Shown here piece after piece: positions 19,053 to 26,845 of a stretch of DNA of 64,000 nt. The translations under genes and the position numbers were made by a program. Source of the stretch: CAVYWD01 sp963772225 (GTDB lineage: Bacteria; Myxococcota; Myxococcia; Myxococcales; UBA5297); assembly GCA_963772225.1 (NCBI GenBank), contig CAVYWD010000001.1:1364001-1428000 (forward strand), in the 5' to 3' direction. Below the pieces are notes generated by a model. That model searched no databases. It was not told the DNA's origin and saw only the letters and a program-made list of their open reading frames with translations. Within the stretch, counting starts at the first letter, position 1. Every line of letters begins with the position of its first letter.

Positions 19053-20072
19053 TCACGGCGCCCGGGCGCAGCGGAAGCCGAAATTTTGGAACCGGTTGGT
19101 CGGGTAGAAGCTGTTCCGGTAGGCGGATTCCAGAATGGCCGGCTCGCTGACGAAATAGCCGTCGCGAATCACCCGACCCGAGGCTGACTCGAGGTTTGCG
19201 CAGTCCCTGCATGGGGTGACGTAGGGCGCGTACCAGTCGAGGTTCCACTCCGCCAGGTCGCCCACCAGGTCGAGCTGCCCCCAGCGCCCGGGCCCCGAGC
19301 TCGCCGTGCCGACCGGCGCGATGTTGCTCACCCCGCTGCAGACCCCCGAGGCATCGGGGTAGTTGCAACCGTAGATGGCCATCCGGTTCGTCGCCGCCTC
19401 CGGCGCGATGGAGCCCCAAGGGTACTGGCGCTGCTCCTGCCCCCCGGCCGCGGCGTACTGATACTCAGCCTCGCTGGGGAGAAAGGCTCCGTCCCAGATG
19501 CAGAACGCGTAGGCCTCCCACCAGTTCACACAGTTGATGGGGAGGTGCTCGTGATCTCCCGGGTCTTTCGTCCAGGTCGCGTAGTCCGGGTTGCACGCGA
19601 GGTTCTCGTCCGTCGGCGCGAGTTTTTCGGTGTCCGCCGCCGCCCATCCGCTCTCGTATTCACCCGGAGCTCCGCTGTTGGCTAGGCCCTTTCCGCCGTT
19701 GAGGTGAGCATGCTTGCCCGACCCTATCGGCGGGGCGAACCCCGAGCCGCCGTTCCACGCGGCCACGAATTTCCGGTACCGGCCCACGGTGACGAGGTAC
19801 TTGTCGAGTCGAAAGTCGCTGAGCGTCGCCGGGTCGGCTTGTCCAGTCGGCCCGCTGCCGTCGTTCAGCCAAGTACGGTCAAAGGTCCCGCCGGTCACGC
19901 TCAGGCTCTGGCAGCAGCTCTCGCGGTCCGGACCGCAGTCGGTCACGCCCGGTCCGGCGGCCCCACAGCTGGGCGGGACGGCATCGGAGGAGGCCTCACC
20001 GCACCCCAACCCCGCGGCGGAAAGCCACACCGTGGCCAGAACCCGGAAGAGTGCACCGCTGCCCATTTGCAT
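19053..20072 (-). CDS. Formylglycine-generating-enzyme-like (SUMF1/FGE-sulfatase) lipoprotein
   Basis: 339 residues; lipobox LSAAGLGC, no Asp-Ala-Gly linker. FGE-sulfatase domain: FRLDKYLVTVGRYRKFVAAW (35-110 region), PINCVNWWEAYAFCIWDGAFLPSEAEYQYAAAGG in the middle, GRWGQLDLVGDLAEWNLDWY and the terminal NFGFRCARAP. Authentic FGEs oxidise a sulfatase Cys, but no sulfatase is encoded in the window, and many family members are non-catalytic or modify other targets. The start ATG at 20070-20072 has GGAG six bases upstream. It begins 19 bases after the GH29 gene and is co-transcribed with it. A decayed copy follows the second GH29 gene at 50558. Confidence 0.85.
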   Translation of the reverse strand: MQMGSGALFRVLATVWLSAAGLGCGEASSDAVPPSCGAAGPGVTDCGPDRESCCQSLSVTGGTFDRTWLNDGSGPTGQADPATLSDFRLDKYLVTVGRYRKFVAAWNGGSGFAPPIGSGKHAHLNGGKGLANSGAPGEYESGWAAADTEKLAPTDENLACNPDYATWTKDPGDHEHLPINCVNWWEAYAFCIWDGAFLPSEAEYQYAAAGGQEQRQYPWGSIAPEAATNRMAIYGCNYPDASGVCSGVSNIAPVGTASSGPGRWGQLDLVGDLAEWNLDWYAPYVTPCRDCANLESASGRVIRDGYFVSEPAILESAYRNSFYPTNRFQNFGFRCARAP

Positions 20073-20091
20073 TTCGGCTCCTCTCTCGGGG

Positions 20092-21717
20092 TCAGTACGC
20101 GCCGAATTCGGAGATGGCCGGGACGCCTTTGGCCGAGTCGATGACCAGCGCGATGGCCTCGGCCGTCGTCGAGTTGAGCTGCCAGAGCTGGCGCTGCCCG
20201 ATGACCGTCCCCTGGATCTTCGCGCCCGACGCGTCGGTCGGTGCGCGGTTCCAGGTCCCGTTCTGCTTGAGCTCGACGTGGTAGCCCGTGGACCGCTCGC
20301 CGAGCTCGATGGGCTCGCGGATGCTGATGAGCTTGAAGGTGATGGGAGACGCCGGGGTTATTTCGAGGCGGCCGGAGGTCTTGCCGCTTCCCGCAGCCCA
20401 GTAGGTGCAAGGGTCGTCATCCACGGCCTTGGCGGCTTCGAAGCCCGCGGTCGCCCAGGTGGAGTCCGCCGTGGCCGGCTGCGCCTTGACGAAATTCGTC
20501 TTGTAGAGCGACGCGTACCAGGTCCCGAACTGCTGCAAAAGCCCTATGTCCGGGGCGTCGAATTGCCCCGTCTTCGCCGGCGGCACGTTCAAGATGAGCG
20601 TCGTATTCATGCCCACCGATCGGAAGTAGATCGACTGGAGGGAGCTGAGCGACATGACGGTATTGTTCTCGTGCCAGAACCAGTTCGGGACGCGATCTGA
20701 GACGTTCGTCTCGAAGGGGTACCAAGCGTTCGACGGCCCGCCATTGGGCACCGAGCCGATGCTCGAGGTGCTCCGGCTGGCCTGACCGTTCTCGTTGCCG
20801 ATCCACCGGAGGTCGGCGCCCGTGGTGGCGATCTCCGGCCCCATCCAGACCAGAGCGTCGGGCTGCAGCTGCTTGATTTGCTGGACGATGCCCGCCCAGT
20901 CGAGCGACCTGGGGGCGTTGAACCCGTCGAACTCCACCTCGTAGACGGGCCCGTAATTCTTCAGGAGCTCGGTGAGCTGGTTCTTGAAATACGTCTCGTA
21001 GTCCGAGCTCGAGCTCGGGAAATGCTGGTCCCAGGGGGACAGGTACAGCCCGACCCTCATCCCGGCCGCGTGCATGGCGTCGGTGAAGGACTTGACCACA
21101 TCGCCCTGGCCGTTCATCCACGGGCTGTTCTTCACCGAGAAGTCCGTATAAGCCGACGGCCACAGGCAGAAGCCGGTGCTGTGCTTGGTAGTCAGCATGG
21201 CCTGCCCGAAGCCGGCGGCCTTGAGCGCGCTCACCCACTGGGTCGCATCCAGGGCGGTCGGCGCGAATATTGCCGGTTTGTCGACCGCGGTGTTCCCTTG
21301 CTCGGTTCCGTCGAAGGTATCCAGGCCAAAGTGGATGAAGGCGGTCAGCTCCGTCCTCTGGTAGGCGACCTGGTCCGCGCTGGGGAGGGGCGCAATGCCC
21401 GCAGGACCGCCAGAACGGCTGGCGCAGGCGCTCCCCGGCGCGGGCGCGCCTGCGTCGCTGTTGTCGCCTCCTCCTCCCCCACCGTCGACGCTCACAACGC
21501 TCCCGTCGCTCCCGCCGCCCGCATCGCGCCCGGCGCTCCCGGCGTCCGACGTCTGCGAAGGAGCCGGGCCGGCGTCCTGCACAACGTGAGCGTCCGCCGC
21601 GGCGTCGGCGGAGCGATTTCCAGCGTCTTGCTCGACGCCAACACCCTCTGCGCTCTCGAGGCACGCGGTGCCGAGGAGCAGCGAAACGGTGATGAGCAGG
21701 TTGGGTCGAGGAATCAA
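20092..21717 (-). CDS. GH29 alpha-L-fucosidase lipoprotein (copy 1)
   Basis: Removes terminal alpha-L-fucose, for example from fucosylated xyloglucan. Lipobox LLLGTAC, then an Asp/Ala/Gly-rich linker of about 90 residues, then the GH29 catalytic domain (YQRTELTAFIHFGLDTFDG, MLTTKHSTGFCLWPSAYTDFSVKNSPW, GLYLSPWDQH) with EVEFDG carrying the expected nucleophile Asp. The last ~150 residues, with DDDPCTYWAAGSGKTSGRLEI, look like an F5/8-type C or other carbohydrate-binding module. The start is chosen as TTG at 21715-21717 (GGAGG just upstream, 541 residues); the ATG at 21759 would leave no leader behind the promoter. Nearly the same protein is encoded at 48890. Confidence 0.88.
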   Translation of the reverse strand: MIPRPNLLITVSLLLGTACLESAEGVGVEQDAGNRSADAAADAHVVQDAGPAPSQTSDAGSAGRDAGGGSDGSVVSVDGGGGGGDNSDAGAPAPGSACASRSGGPAGIAPLPSADQVAYQRTELTAFIHFGLDTFDGTEQGNTAVDKPAIFAPTALDATQWVSALKAAGFGQAMLTTKHSTGFCLWPSAYTDFSVKNSPWMNGQGDVVKSFTDAMHAAGMRVGLYLSPWDQHFPSSSSDYETYFKNQLTELLKNYGPVYEVEFDGFNAPRSLDWAGIVQQIKQLQPDALVWMGPEIATTGADLRWIGNENGQASRSTSSIGSVPNGGPSNAWYPFETNVSDRVPNWFWHENNTVMSLSSLQSIYFRSVGMNTTLILNVPPAKTGQFDAPDIGLLQQFGTWYASLYKTNFVKAQPATADSTWATAGFEAAKAVDDDPCTYWAAGSGKTSGRLEITPASPITFKLISIREPIELGERSTGYHVELKQNGTWNRAPTDASGAKIQGTVIGQRQLWQLNSTTAEAIALVIDSAKGVPAISEFGAY

Positions 21718-21770
21718 GGGCCCTCCAAGTCGATGGCGCGTTACGCGGGGCGGCAACATGGCGGCCTGAG

Positions 21771-21798
21771 TGAGTCGAACGCGGCCGGTTTTGGGTCA
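21771..21798 (-). promoter_or_regulatory. TGACCC-N18-CTC promoter of the GH29/FGE operon
   Basis: On the minus strand TGACCC at 21798-21793 and CTCA at 21774-21771, spacing 18. It would start transcription just before 21760 and leave a leader of about 45 bases to the TTG start. Confidence 0.7.
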
Positions 21799-21962
21799 AC
21801 GCGAGCGATTCGGTCCGATCGCGTGGCGCTCGTGCCTCCGAGTCCAGCGTCGCCCTTCTGCGATGGGGTCACCGAGCGTATGCGCAAATGGGCTTCGAAC
21901 GCCATGGAAGAAGACGACGACTCGCCGCTTTCTCGCCCTCGCCAAAGGTCGCCCCTGCCCCT

Positions 21963-21992
21963 TGACCCGCTCTCGCGGGGAAGTCCATCTCT
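21963..21992 (+). promoter_or_regulatory. Possible variant TGACCC promoter of the GH54 gene
   Basis: TGACCC at 21963-21968 with CTCT at 21989-21992 (spacing 20, not the usual 18), about 90 bases before the start codon. Weaker than the other sites. Confidence 0.35.
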
Positions 21993-22078
21993 TCCACTCG
22001 CGCGCGGCGAAAGCCCGCGATCGCTGCGGCGCGCCTCGATGGCGTGCCTTTGCTCGAATCGCAGGGCTGAGAAGGCGA

Positions 22079-23338
22079 ATGAGATATCCACAGAAGTCTT
22101 TCCAGAGTGTCTTCATCGTCGCCGCCCTCTTTCTCGCCGTCGCCTGTGGGTCCGGCGTGGCAGGCGACACCAAGCAAGGCGAGCAACCCTTCTCCGGCCC
22201 CGATGCCTCGGCGACAGTCGATGCCTCGGCGACGGTCGATGCCGGCGCGGCGCCGGCGCCAGTGGATGCCGGTGCGGCAGCGAGTGATGGCGGTCAGCCT
22301 TCCCCCGGAGCCCCAGACGCCGGGGCTACGTCCGACGCCGGCCTAGCCACGGATGGCGGCGCGGCGCCGGGGAACGTCGCGCCATGCGACCTCTACGCCA
22401 TGGGCAACACGCCGTGCGTCGCGGCCCATAGTACCGTCCGGGCCCTCTATGGCGCTTACTCCGGCAGCCTCTACCAACTCCGCCGCGCCTCGGACAAGAC
22501 GACCAAGGACATCGCTGTCTCGAGCACTGGGGGCTACGTCGACGCGGCGGCGCAGAATGCATTTTGCTCGGGATCGACCTGTACCATCTCCACCCTCTAC
22601 GACCAGTCCGGCAACGGGAACCACCTCACCCGCGCGCCGGCGGGCGGCTGGCTGACCAACGGAGGCCTGGAGGCGGCCGCTGCCGCCGCCCAGATCCAGC
22701 TGCATGGGCAAGCGGCCTACGGCGTCTACACCACGATGAACTGGAGCAACGACGTGGGCTCCGTGGGCTACCGCAACGACAAGACCAAGGGCGTGGCCAC
22801 CGGCGATGCCGCCGAGGGAATATACATGGTTGCAAGTGGCCGGCATTACAACGCGTGGTGCTGCTTCGATTACGGAAACGCGGAGACCAACGACAAAGAC
22901 AACGGCGCCGCCACCATGGAGGCCGTCTATTTCGGCTCCAGCACGCAGTGGGGCCGAGGCAGCGGAGCAGGCCCCTGGGTGATGGCCGACCTCGAGGATG
23001 GCCTCTACGCAGGAGGCTCGTTCGCCGCGCCTGCCACCAACACCCCGCTGGAGGCGGATTTCGTCACCGCGATGCTCAAAGGCGAGCCGGGGAATCACTT
23101 CGTCCTCAAGGGCGGCGACGCCCAGTCCGGCAGCCTCAAGACCATGTACGACGGCCAGCGCCCCAACGGCTACAGCCCGATGAAGAAAGAGGGCGCCATC
23201 ATCCTGGGCGTCGGCGGCGACAACAGCCACACCGGAGAGGGGACGTTCTTCGAGGGCTGCATCACGTCCGGCTTTCCGTCGGACGCGACCGAGGACGCCG
23301 TCCAGGCCAACATCGTGGCCGCGGGCTATGGCCGCTGA
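22079..23338 (+). CDS. GH54 alpha-L-arabinofuranosidase lipoprotein (copy 1)
   Basis: Releases arabinose side chains from arabinoxylan or arabinan. 419 residues: lipoprotein leader with LAVACGSG, a linker with repeated DASATVDAG and DAGA units to about residue 100, then a GH54 catalytic domain with no C-terminal CBM42. Family-specific segments: CDLYAMGNTPCVAAHSTVRALYG, FCSGSTCTISTLYDQSGNGNHL, CCFDYGNAET and MEAVYFG with the expected nucleophile Glu281, then GVGGDNSH with the acid/base Asp381. The paired Cys residues of fungal AbfB are kept. GH54 is mainly fungal, so bacterial copies are of interest. The ATG at 22079 is preceded by GAGAAGG. A paralogue lies at 36765. Confidence 0.92.
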   Translation: MRYPQKSFQSVFIVAALFLAVACGSGVAGDTKQGEQPFSGPDASATVDASATVDAGAAPAPVDAGAAASDGGQPSPGAPDAGATSDAGLATDGGAAPGNVAPCDLYAMGNTPCVAAHSTVRALYGAYSGSLYQLRRASDKTTKDIAVSSTGGYVDAAAQNAFCSGSTCTISTLYDQSGNGNHLTRAPAGGWLTNGGLEAAAAAAQIQLHGQAAYGVYTTMNWSNDVGSVGYRNDKTKGVATGDAAEGIYMVASGRHYNAWCCFDYGNAETNDKDNGAATMEAVYFGSSTQWGRGSGAGPWVMADLEDGLYAGGSFAAPATNTPLEADFVTAMLKGEPGNHFVLKGGDAQSGSLKTMYDGQRPNGYSPMKKEGAIILGVGGDNSHTGEGTFFEGCITSGFPSDATEDAVQANIVAAGYGR

Positions 23339-23463
23339 TCCGGGCTCGGGCGGATGCCCGGCAGCGGAGGTCCGCCTCAGGCATTCTCGATCGGCGGCAT
23401 CGGCTTCGTCGGGGGTAGCGCCGCCACGGTCCCGCAAAGAGGCCGTCGAAAGAGGGCGCGGAA

Positions 23464-23491
23464 TGACCCATAACGCCTCGTCTCGTCCTCG
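23464..23491 (+). promoter_or_regulatory. TGACCC-N18-CTC promoter of the GH10 gene
   Basis: TGACCC at 23464-23469 and CTCG at 23488-23491, spacing 18; the start codon is 41 bases from the CTC element. Confidence 0.65.
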
Positions 23492-23528
23492 GTCAGGAAA
23501 TCTCCCGCCGTTCAACTGAGGAGCACCG

Positions 23529-24701
23529 ATGGAAGTCATGAAGCGGCGCATGCAGTGTCTCGCGATGAGTTGGGCGCTGGTCGGCTGCGGGATCGGAGAG
23601 GTGGCCGCGCCGAACGGCACAGCCGACGGAGGAAGCGGGGCCGGTCAGTCGGTCGACGCTGGCTCCTCTAGCACCGGTGCAGATGGAGGGCGCACCACGG
23701 CGACCGATGGCGGCGGCGGGGCGACGGATGCGGGCACCGGGGGCGGCGGGGCGATGGATGCCGGCAGCGACGGAGGCCGGGCTATGGACGCTGGCTACGA
23801 CGGAGGCGGGCTTTTGGACGCCGGCAGCGACGGAGGCGGAGGCTCCATCCCCAAGTTCGCCGGCAACATCACCACCCGCGGCGCGGTGCGCAATGACTTC
23901 GTCAAGTACTGGAACCAGATCACCCCGGAGAACGAAGGCAAGTGGGGCTCAGTCCAGCCATCGCAGGGGACCTTCAACTGGACGGCGCTCGACGCCATCT
24001 ACAAGTACGCCAACGACAACAACATCATCTTCAAGGAGCACTGCTTCGTGTGGGGCGGGCAGCAGCCGGGATGGGTCGACGACAGCAACGGCGAGACGGC
24101 CGTCCGCGCCTGGATGAAGGCCTTCTGCGACCGCTACCCGAAGACGAGGATCATCGACGTCGTCAACGAGCCGCCACCGCACACCACGCCGCCATACAAG
24201 AACGGCATCGGCGGGGACGGCAGCTCCGGCTACGACTGGATCGTGAACTCCTTCAAGTGGGCCCGCGAGTTCTGCCCGAACGCCATCCTGCTCCTCAACG
24301 ACTACAACACCATCGAGTACTCGGGCGACAACAGCCATATCATCGACATCGTGAAGCGCATCAAGGCGGCAGGAGCGCCCATCGACGGGGTCGGCGCCCA
24401 GGCCCATGGCACGTCGGACGCCAGTGCGGACACGCTGAAAATGAACATCGACAACATCGCCACCGAGACAGGATTACCGGTCTACATCACCGAGTTCGAC
24501 CTGCCCATCGCCGACGACGCGAAGCAGAAGGCCAAGATGCAGGAGCACTTCACGATGTTCTGGAATGACCCGAACGTCAAAGGCATCACTCTGTGGGGAT
24601 ATGTCGTTGGCGCCACCTGGGTTTCCAACTCGGGCCTCATCCAGGACAACGGGACCTTTCGCCCGGCCATGACCTGGTTGATGGACTTTCTCGGGCGTTG
24701 A
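23529..24701 (+). CDS. GH10 endo-beta-1,4-xylanase lipoprotein
   Basis: Cleaves the xylan backbone. 390 residues: leader ending ALVGCGIG, a linker of DGG/DAGSDGG repeats to about residue 107, then a compact GH10 domain. Catalytic segments: acid/base Glu214 in DVVNEP and nucleophile Glu322 in VYITEFDLP; also NQITPENEGKWGSVQP, EHCFVWGGQQPGW and GITLWGYVV. The domain is about 280 residues, at the short end for GH10. The start ATG has GAGGAG seven bases upstream; an in-frame ATG three codons later is also possible. Confidence 0.95.
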   Translation: MEVMKRRMQCLAMSWALVGCGIGEVAAPNGTADGGSGAGQSVDAGSSSTGADGGRTTATDGGGGATDAGTGGGGAMDAGSDGGRAMDAGYDGGGLLDAGSDGGGGSIPKFAGNITTRGAVRNDFVKYWNQITPENEGKWGSVQPSQGTFNWTALDAIYKYANDNNIIFKEHCFVWGGQQPGWVDDSNGETAVRAWMKAFCDRYPKTRIIDVVNEPPPHTTPPYKNGIGGDGSSGYDWIVNSFKWAREFCPNAILLLNDYNTIEYSGDNSHIIDIVKRIKAAGAPIDGVGAQAHGTSDASADTLKMNIDNIATETGLPVYITEFDLPIADDAKQKAKMQEHFTMFWNDPNVKGITLWGYVVGATWVSNSGLIQDNGTFRPAMTWLMDFLGR

Positions 24702-24796
24702 CGGCGGCCTGTCACCCTCTCTTGGCCGCGCGGGCGGAGCGCCGGCTCGTCCGTTCGGCGACTCTTTGCCCGGACCGAGCTGGCGCTTCGCGCTGC

Positions 24797-24825
24797 TGAC
24801 CCGGTTTCGACGGACTCGACTCTCT
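24797..24825 (+). promoter_or_regulatory. Variant TGACCC-N17-CTC promoter of the CE4 gene
   Basis: TGACCC at 24797-24802 and CTCTC beginning at 24820, spacing 17; about 96 bases before the start. Confidence 0.45.
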
Positions 24826-24915
24826 TTTGGCGTTCTCCGGCGCCAGGTGCCCCAAGCCCCTGGCGCGGAACCGGATCCCGAAGGCCGCTGAAGGCCGAGC
24901 CGCAGGGGTGAACGC

Positions 24916-26628
24916 GTGAGAAGGACGACTGCGGGACGGCACCTGAGGGCGATGGCCGCGCTCGCCCTCTTCGGCGCATGCGCCGACGGCGCCTCGAGCT
25001 ACAAGCTCGACCTCGCAGTGGACGGCGCCGGGACGATTGACCCAGCGCCGGGGACGCGTCTCTATGCGCCGGGGGCCAACGTGAGCGTCACGGCGACGGC
25101 GGCGAGCGGCGCCACGTTCACGGGCTGGAGCGGCAACGCGACCGGGACGAGCAACCCGCTCTCCGTCGCCATGGACTCGGACAAGGCGCTCACCGCCCAC
25201 TTTTCGGGAGGCAGCGCCACCACGACCTACACGCTGACCCTCGCCTCGAGCGGAGCGGGCAGCACCACCCCCGCGGCCGGCGCCCATTCCTATTCCTCCG
25301 GCGCGACCGTCAGCGTGACGGCGACTGCAACCAGTGGCGCCACCTTCACGGGCTGGAGCGGCGACGCGACCGGGACGAGCAACCCGGTCTCTGTCGTGAT
25401 GAGCTCAGACAAGGCGCTCACCGCACACTTTTCGGAAGGCGACGACACGACCTACACGCTGACCCTCACCTCGACCGGAAATGGCAGCACCGCCCCCGCG
25501 GCCGGCGCCCATTCCTATTCCCCCGGCGCGACCGTCAGCGTGACGGCGACCCCGACCAGTGGCGCCACCTTCACGGGCTGGAGCGGCGACGCCGCAGGGA
25601 CCGACAACCCCATCTCCGTCGCCATGACGTCGAACAAGTCGCTCACCGCCCAGTTCTCCACCTCGACCCCCGTGAAATCGGGCCTCCCCGCTCCGTCCGG
25701 AGGCGGCGTGCCCACTCCGTCCGGCACCCCGGGCAACCTCACGGTCATCGACTGGGCCGGGTTCAAGGCCGCCGTCTCGTTCTCCTTCGACGACAGCCAG
25801 CCGTCGCAGATCGAGCACTACGCCGAGCTCCAAGCGGTCGGCGTCCCCATGACGTTCTACGCCAACAATGATTCCTCGGGACCCGCCTTCGACCCCGCTT
25901 GGACTCAGGCGGTGCGAGATGGCCATGAAATGGGCTGCCATACCGCCAACCACTGCTCGGCAGACTTCCACGATTGCTCGAACCACTTGGCGACTCCGCT
26001 CGACGAGATCGACGCCAATACGGATTACATCGAGCAGCACTTCGGCCAGAGCAGCGTCTGGACCATGGCCTCCCCCTACGGCGATGCCGGCTGGGAGCAG
26101 TACGCCGAGCAGAGGTTCTTCGTCAATCGAGGCGTCGGCTACGGCATGGTCGCGCCGAAGGATAATACCGACCCTTTCGGCCTTCCTGTGTATATGCTCG
26201 GCTCCAACGATACTTCGAGCAAGCTCAACGGCCAGGTCGACACCGCACACTCAGGCGGCAAATGGCTCATCTTCCTCATCCACAGCATCCTTCCGACTCA
26301 GGCCAATTGGTACGCCGGGACCGACGTCGCCGTCATCACCGGCGCCATGAGCCACGCCAAGACCTCCGGCGACATCTGGGTGGGCAGGGTCGTCGACGTC
26401 GCCGCCTATTGGCGCGCGCAGAAGCTCCTCTCGTCGCTCTCGCCGACCGTCTCGGGCAGCACTCGAACCTGGACCTGGACGTTGCCGGCGCATTTCCCGC
26501 CGGGCAAGTTCGTGCGCGTAAAGGTGGACGGCGGAACGCTCAAGCAGGGCGACAGCATTCTCGCCTGGGACGAGCACGGCTACTACGAGGTGGCGCTCGA
26601 CGCGGGCTCCCTCACGCTGTCACCCTAG
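24916..26628 (+). CDS. CE4-type polysaccharide deacetylase lipoprotein with three InlB-type B-repeats
   Basis: 570 residues. The leader ends LFGACADG. Three tandem ~70-residue repeats (ANVSVTATAASGATFTGWSG and near copies, each ending LTAHFS or LTAQFS) take up about residues 28-250 and resemble the bacterial B-repeat/List-Bact domain, probably spacers or binding domains in place of the usual Asp-Ala-Gly linker. The NodB/CE4 domain follows: AVSFSFDDS with catalytic and metal Asp292-Asp293, GHEMGCHTANH supplying the metal histidines, and SPYGDAG. Deacetylation of acetyl-xylan fits the neighbours; chitin or peptidoglycan cannot be excluded. The start is GTG at 24916 (AGGGG upstream); ATG at 24952 is an alternative. 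Confidence 0.85.
   Translation: MRRTTAGRHLRAMAALALFGACADGASSYKLDLAVDGAGTIDPAPGTRLYAPGANVSVTATAASGATFTGWSGNATGTSNPLSVAMDSDKALTAHFSGGSATTTYTLTLASSGAGSTTPAAGAHSYSSGATVSVTATATSGATFTGWSGDATGTSNPVSVVMSSDKALTAHFSEGDDTTYTLTLTSTGNGSTAPAAGAHSYSPGATVSVTATPTSGATFTGWSGDAAGTDNPISVAMTSNKSLTAQFSTSTPVKSGLPAPSGGGVPTPSGTPGNLTVIDWAGFKAAVSFSFDDSQPSQIEHYAELQAVGVPMTFYANNDSSGPAFDPAWTQAVRDGHEMGCHTANHCSADFHDCSNHLATPLDEIDANTDYIEQHFGQSSVWTMASPYGDAGWEQYAEQRFFVNRGVGYGMVAPKDNTDPFGLPVYMLGSNDTSSKLNGQVDTAHSGGKWLIFLIHSILPTQANWYAGTDVAVITGAMSHAKTSGDIWVGRVVDVAAYWRAQKLLSSLSPTVSGSTRTWTWTLPAHFPPGKFVRVKVDGGTLKQGDSILAWDEHGYYEVALDAGSLTLSP
24998..25665 (+). repeat. Three tandem coding repeats of about 210-220 bases
   Basis: Direct DNA repeats inside the CE4 gene. 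The second and third units (about 25228-25437 and 25449-25663) are nearly identical over long stretches, for example in the GGCGCCCATTCCTATTCC segment, pointing to recent unit duplication or gene conversion. Confidence 0.85.
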
Positions 26629-26702
26629 GCAGCCAGGAGCGTCGACCGCGCTCGCAGCGGGTGGGTCTCGGACGGGCGCCAGCGCCTTTCCGCGCGCGCG
26701 AA

Positions 26703-26730
26703 TGACCCACATCCTGGAGGCGGGAACTCA
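26703..26730 (+). promoter_or_regulatory. TGACCC-N18-CTC promoter of multihaem fusion gene 1
   Basis: TGACCC at 26703-26708 and CTCA at 26727-26730, spacing 18; the start codon is about 115 bases downstream. Confidence 0.7.
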
Positions 26731-26845
26731 CTCCGGAGTCACCTGTCCTCATCGCCTGCGGGAAGTCGGCAGTTCTGTCGTCGAGCCCGGGTGGCCCCGC
26801 ATTCGCGGCGCACGGAAGCCTGCCGCACCTGCACAGGGAGAGAAC

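Noticed and set aside
22200..22345. Short direct DNA repeats resembling a CRISPR-like or satellite array (also 49000-49050 and 56160-56240)
   Set aside because: They encode the Asp-Ala-Gly linkers, keep the reading frame and lack regular spacers.
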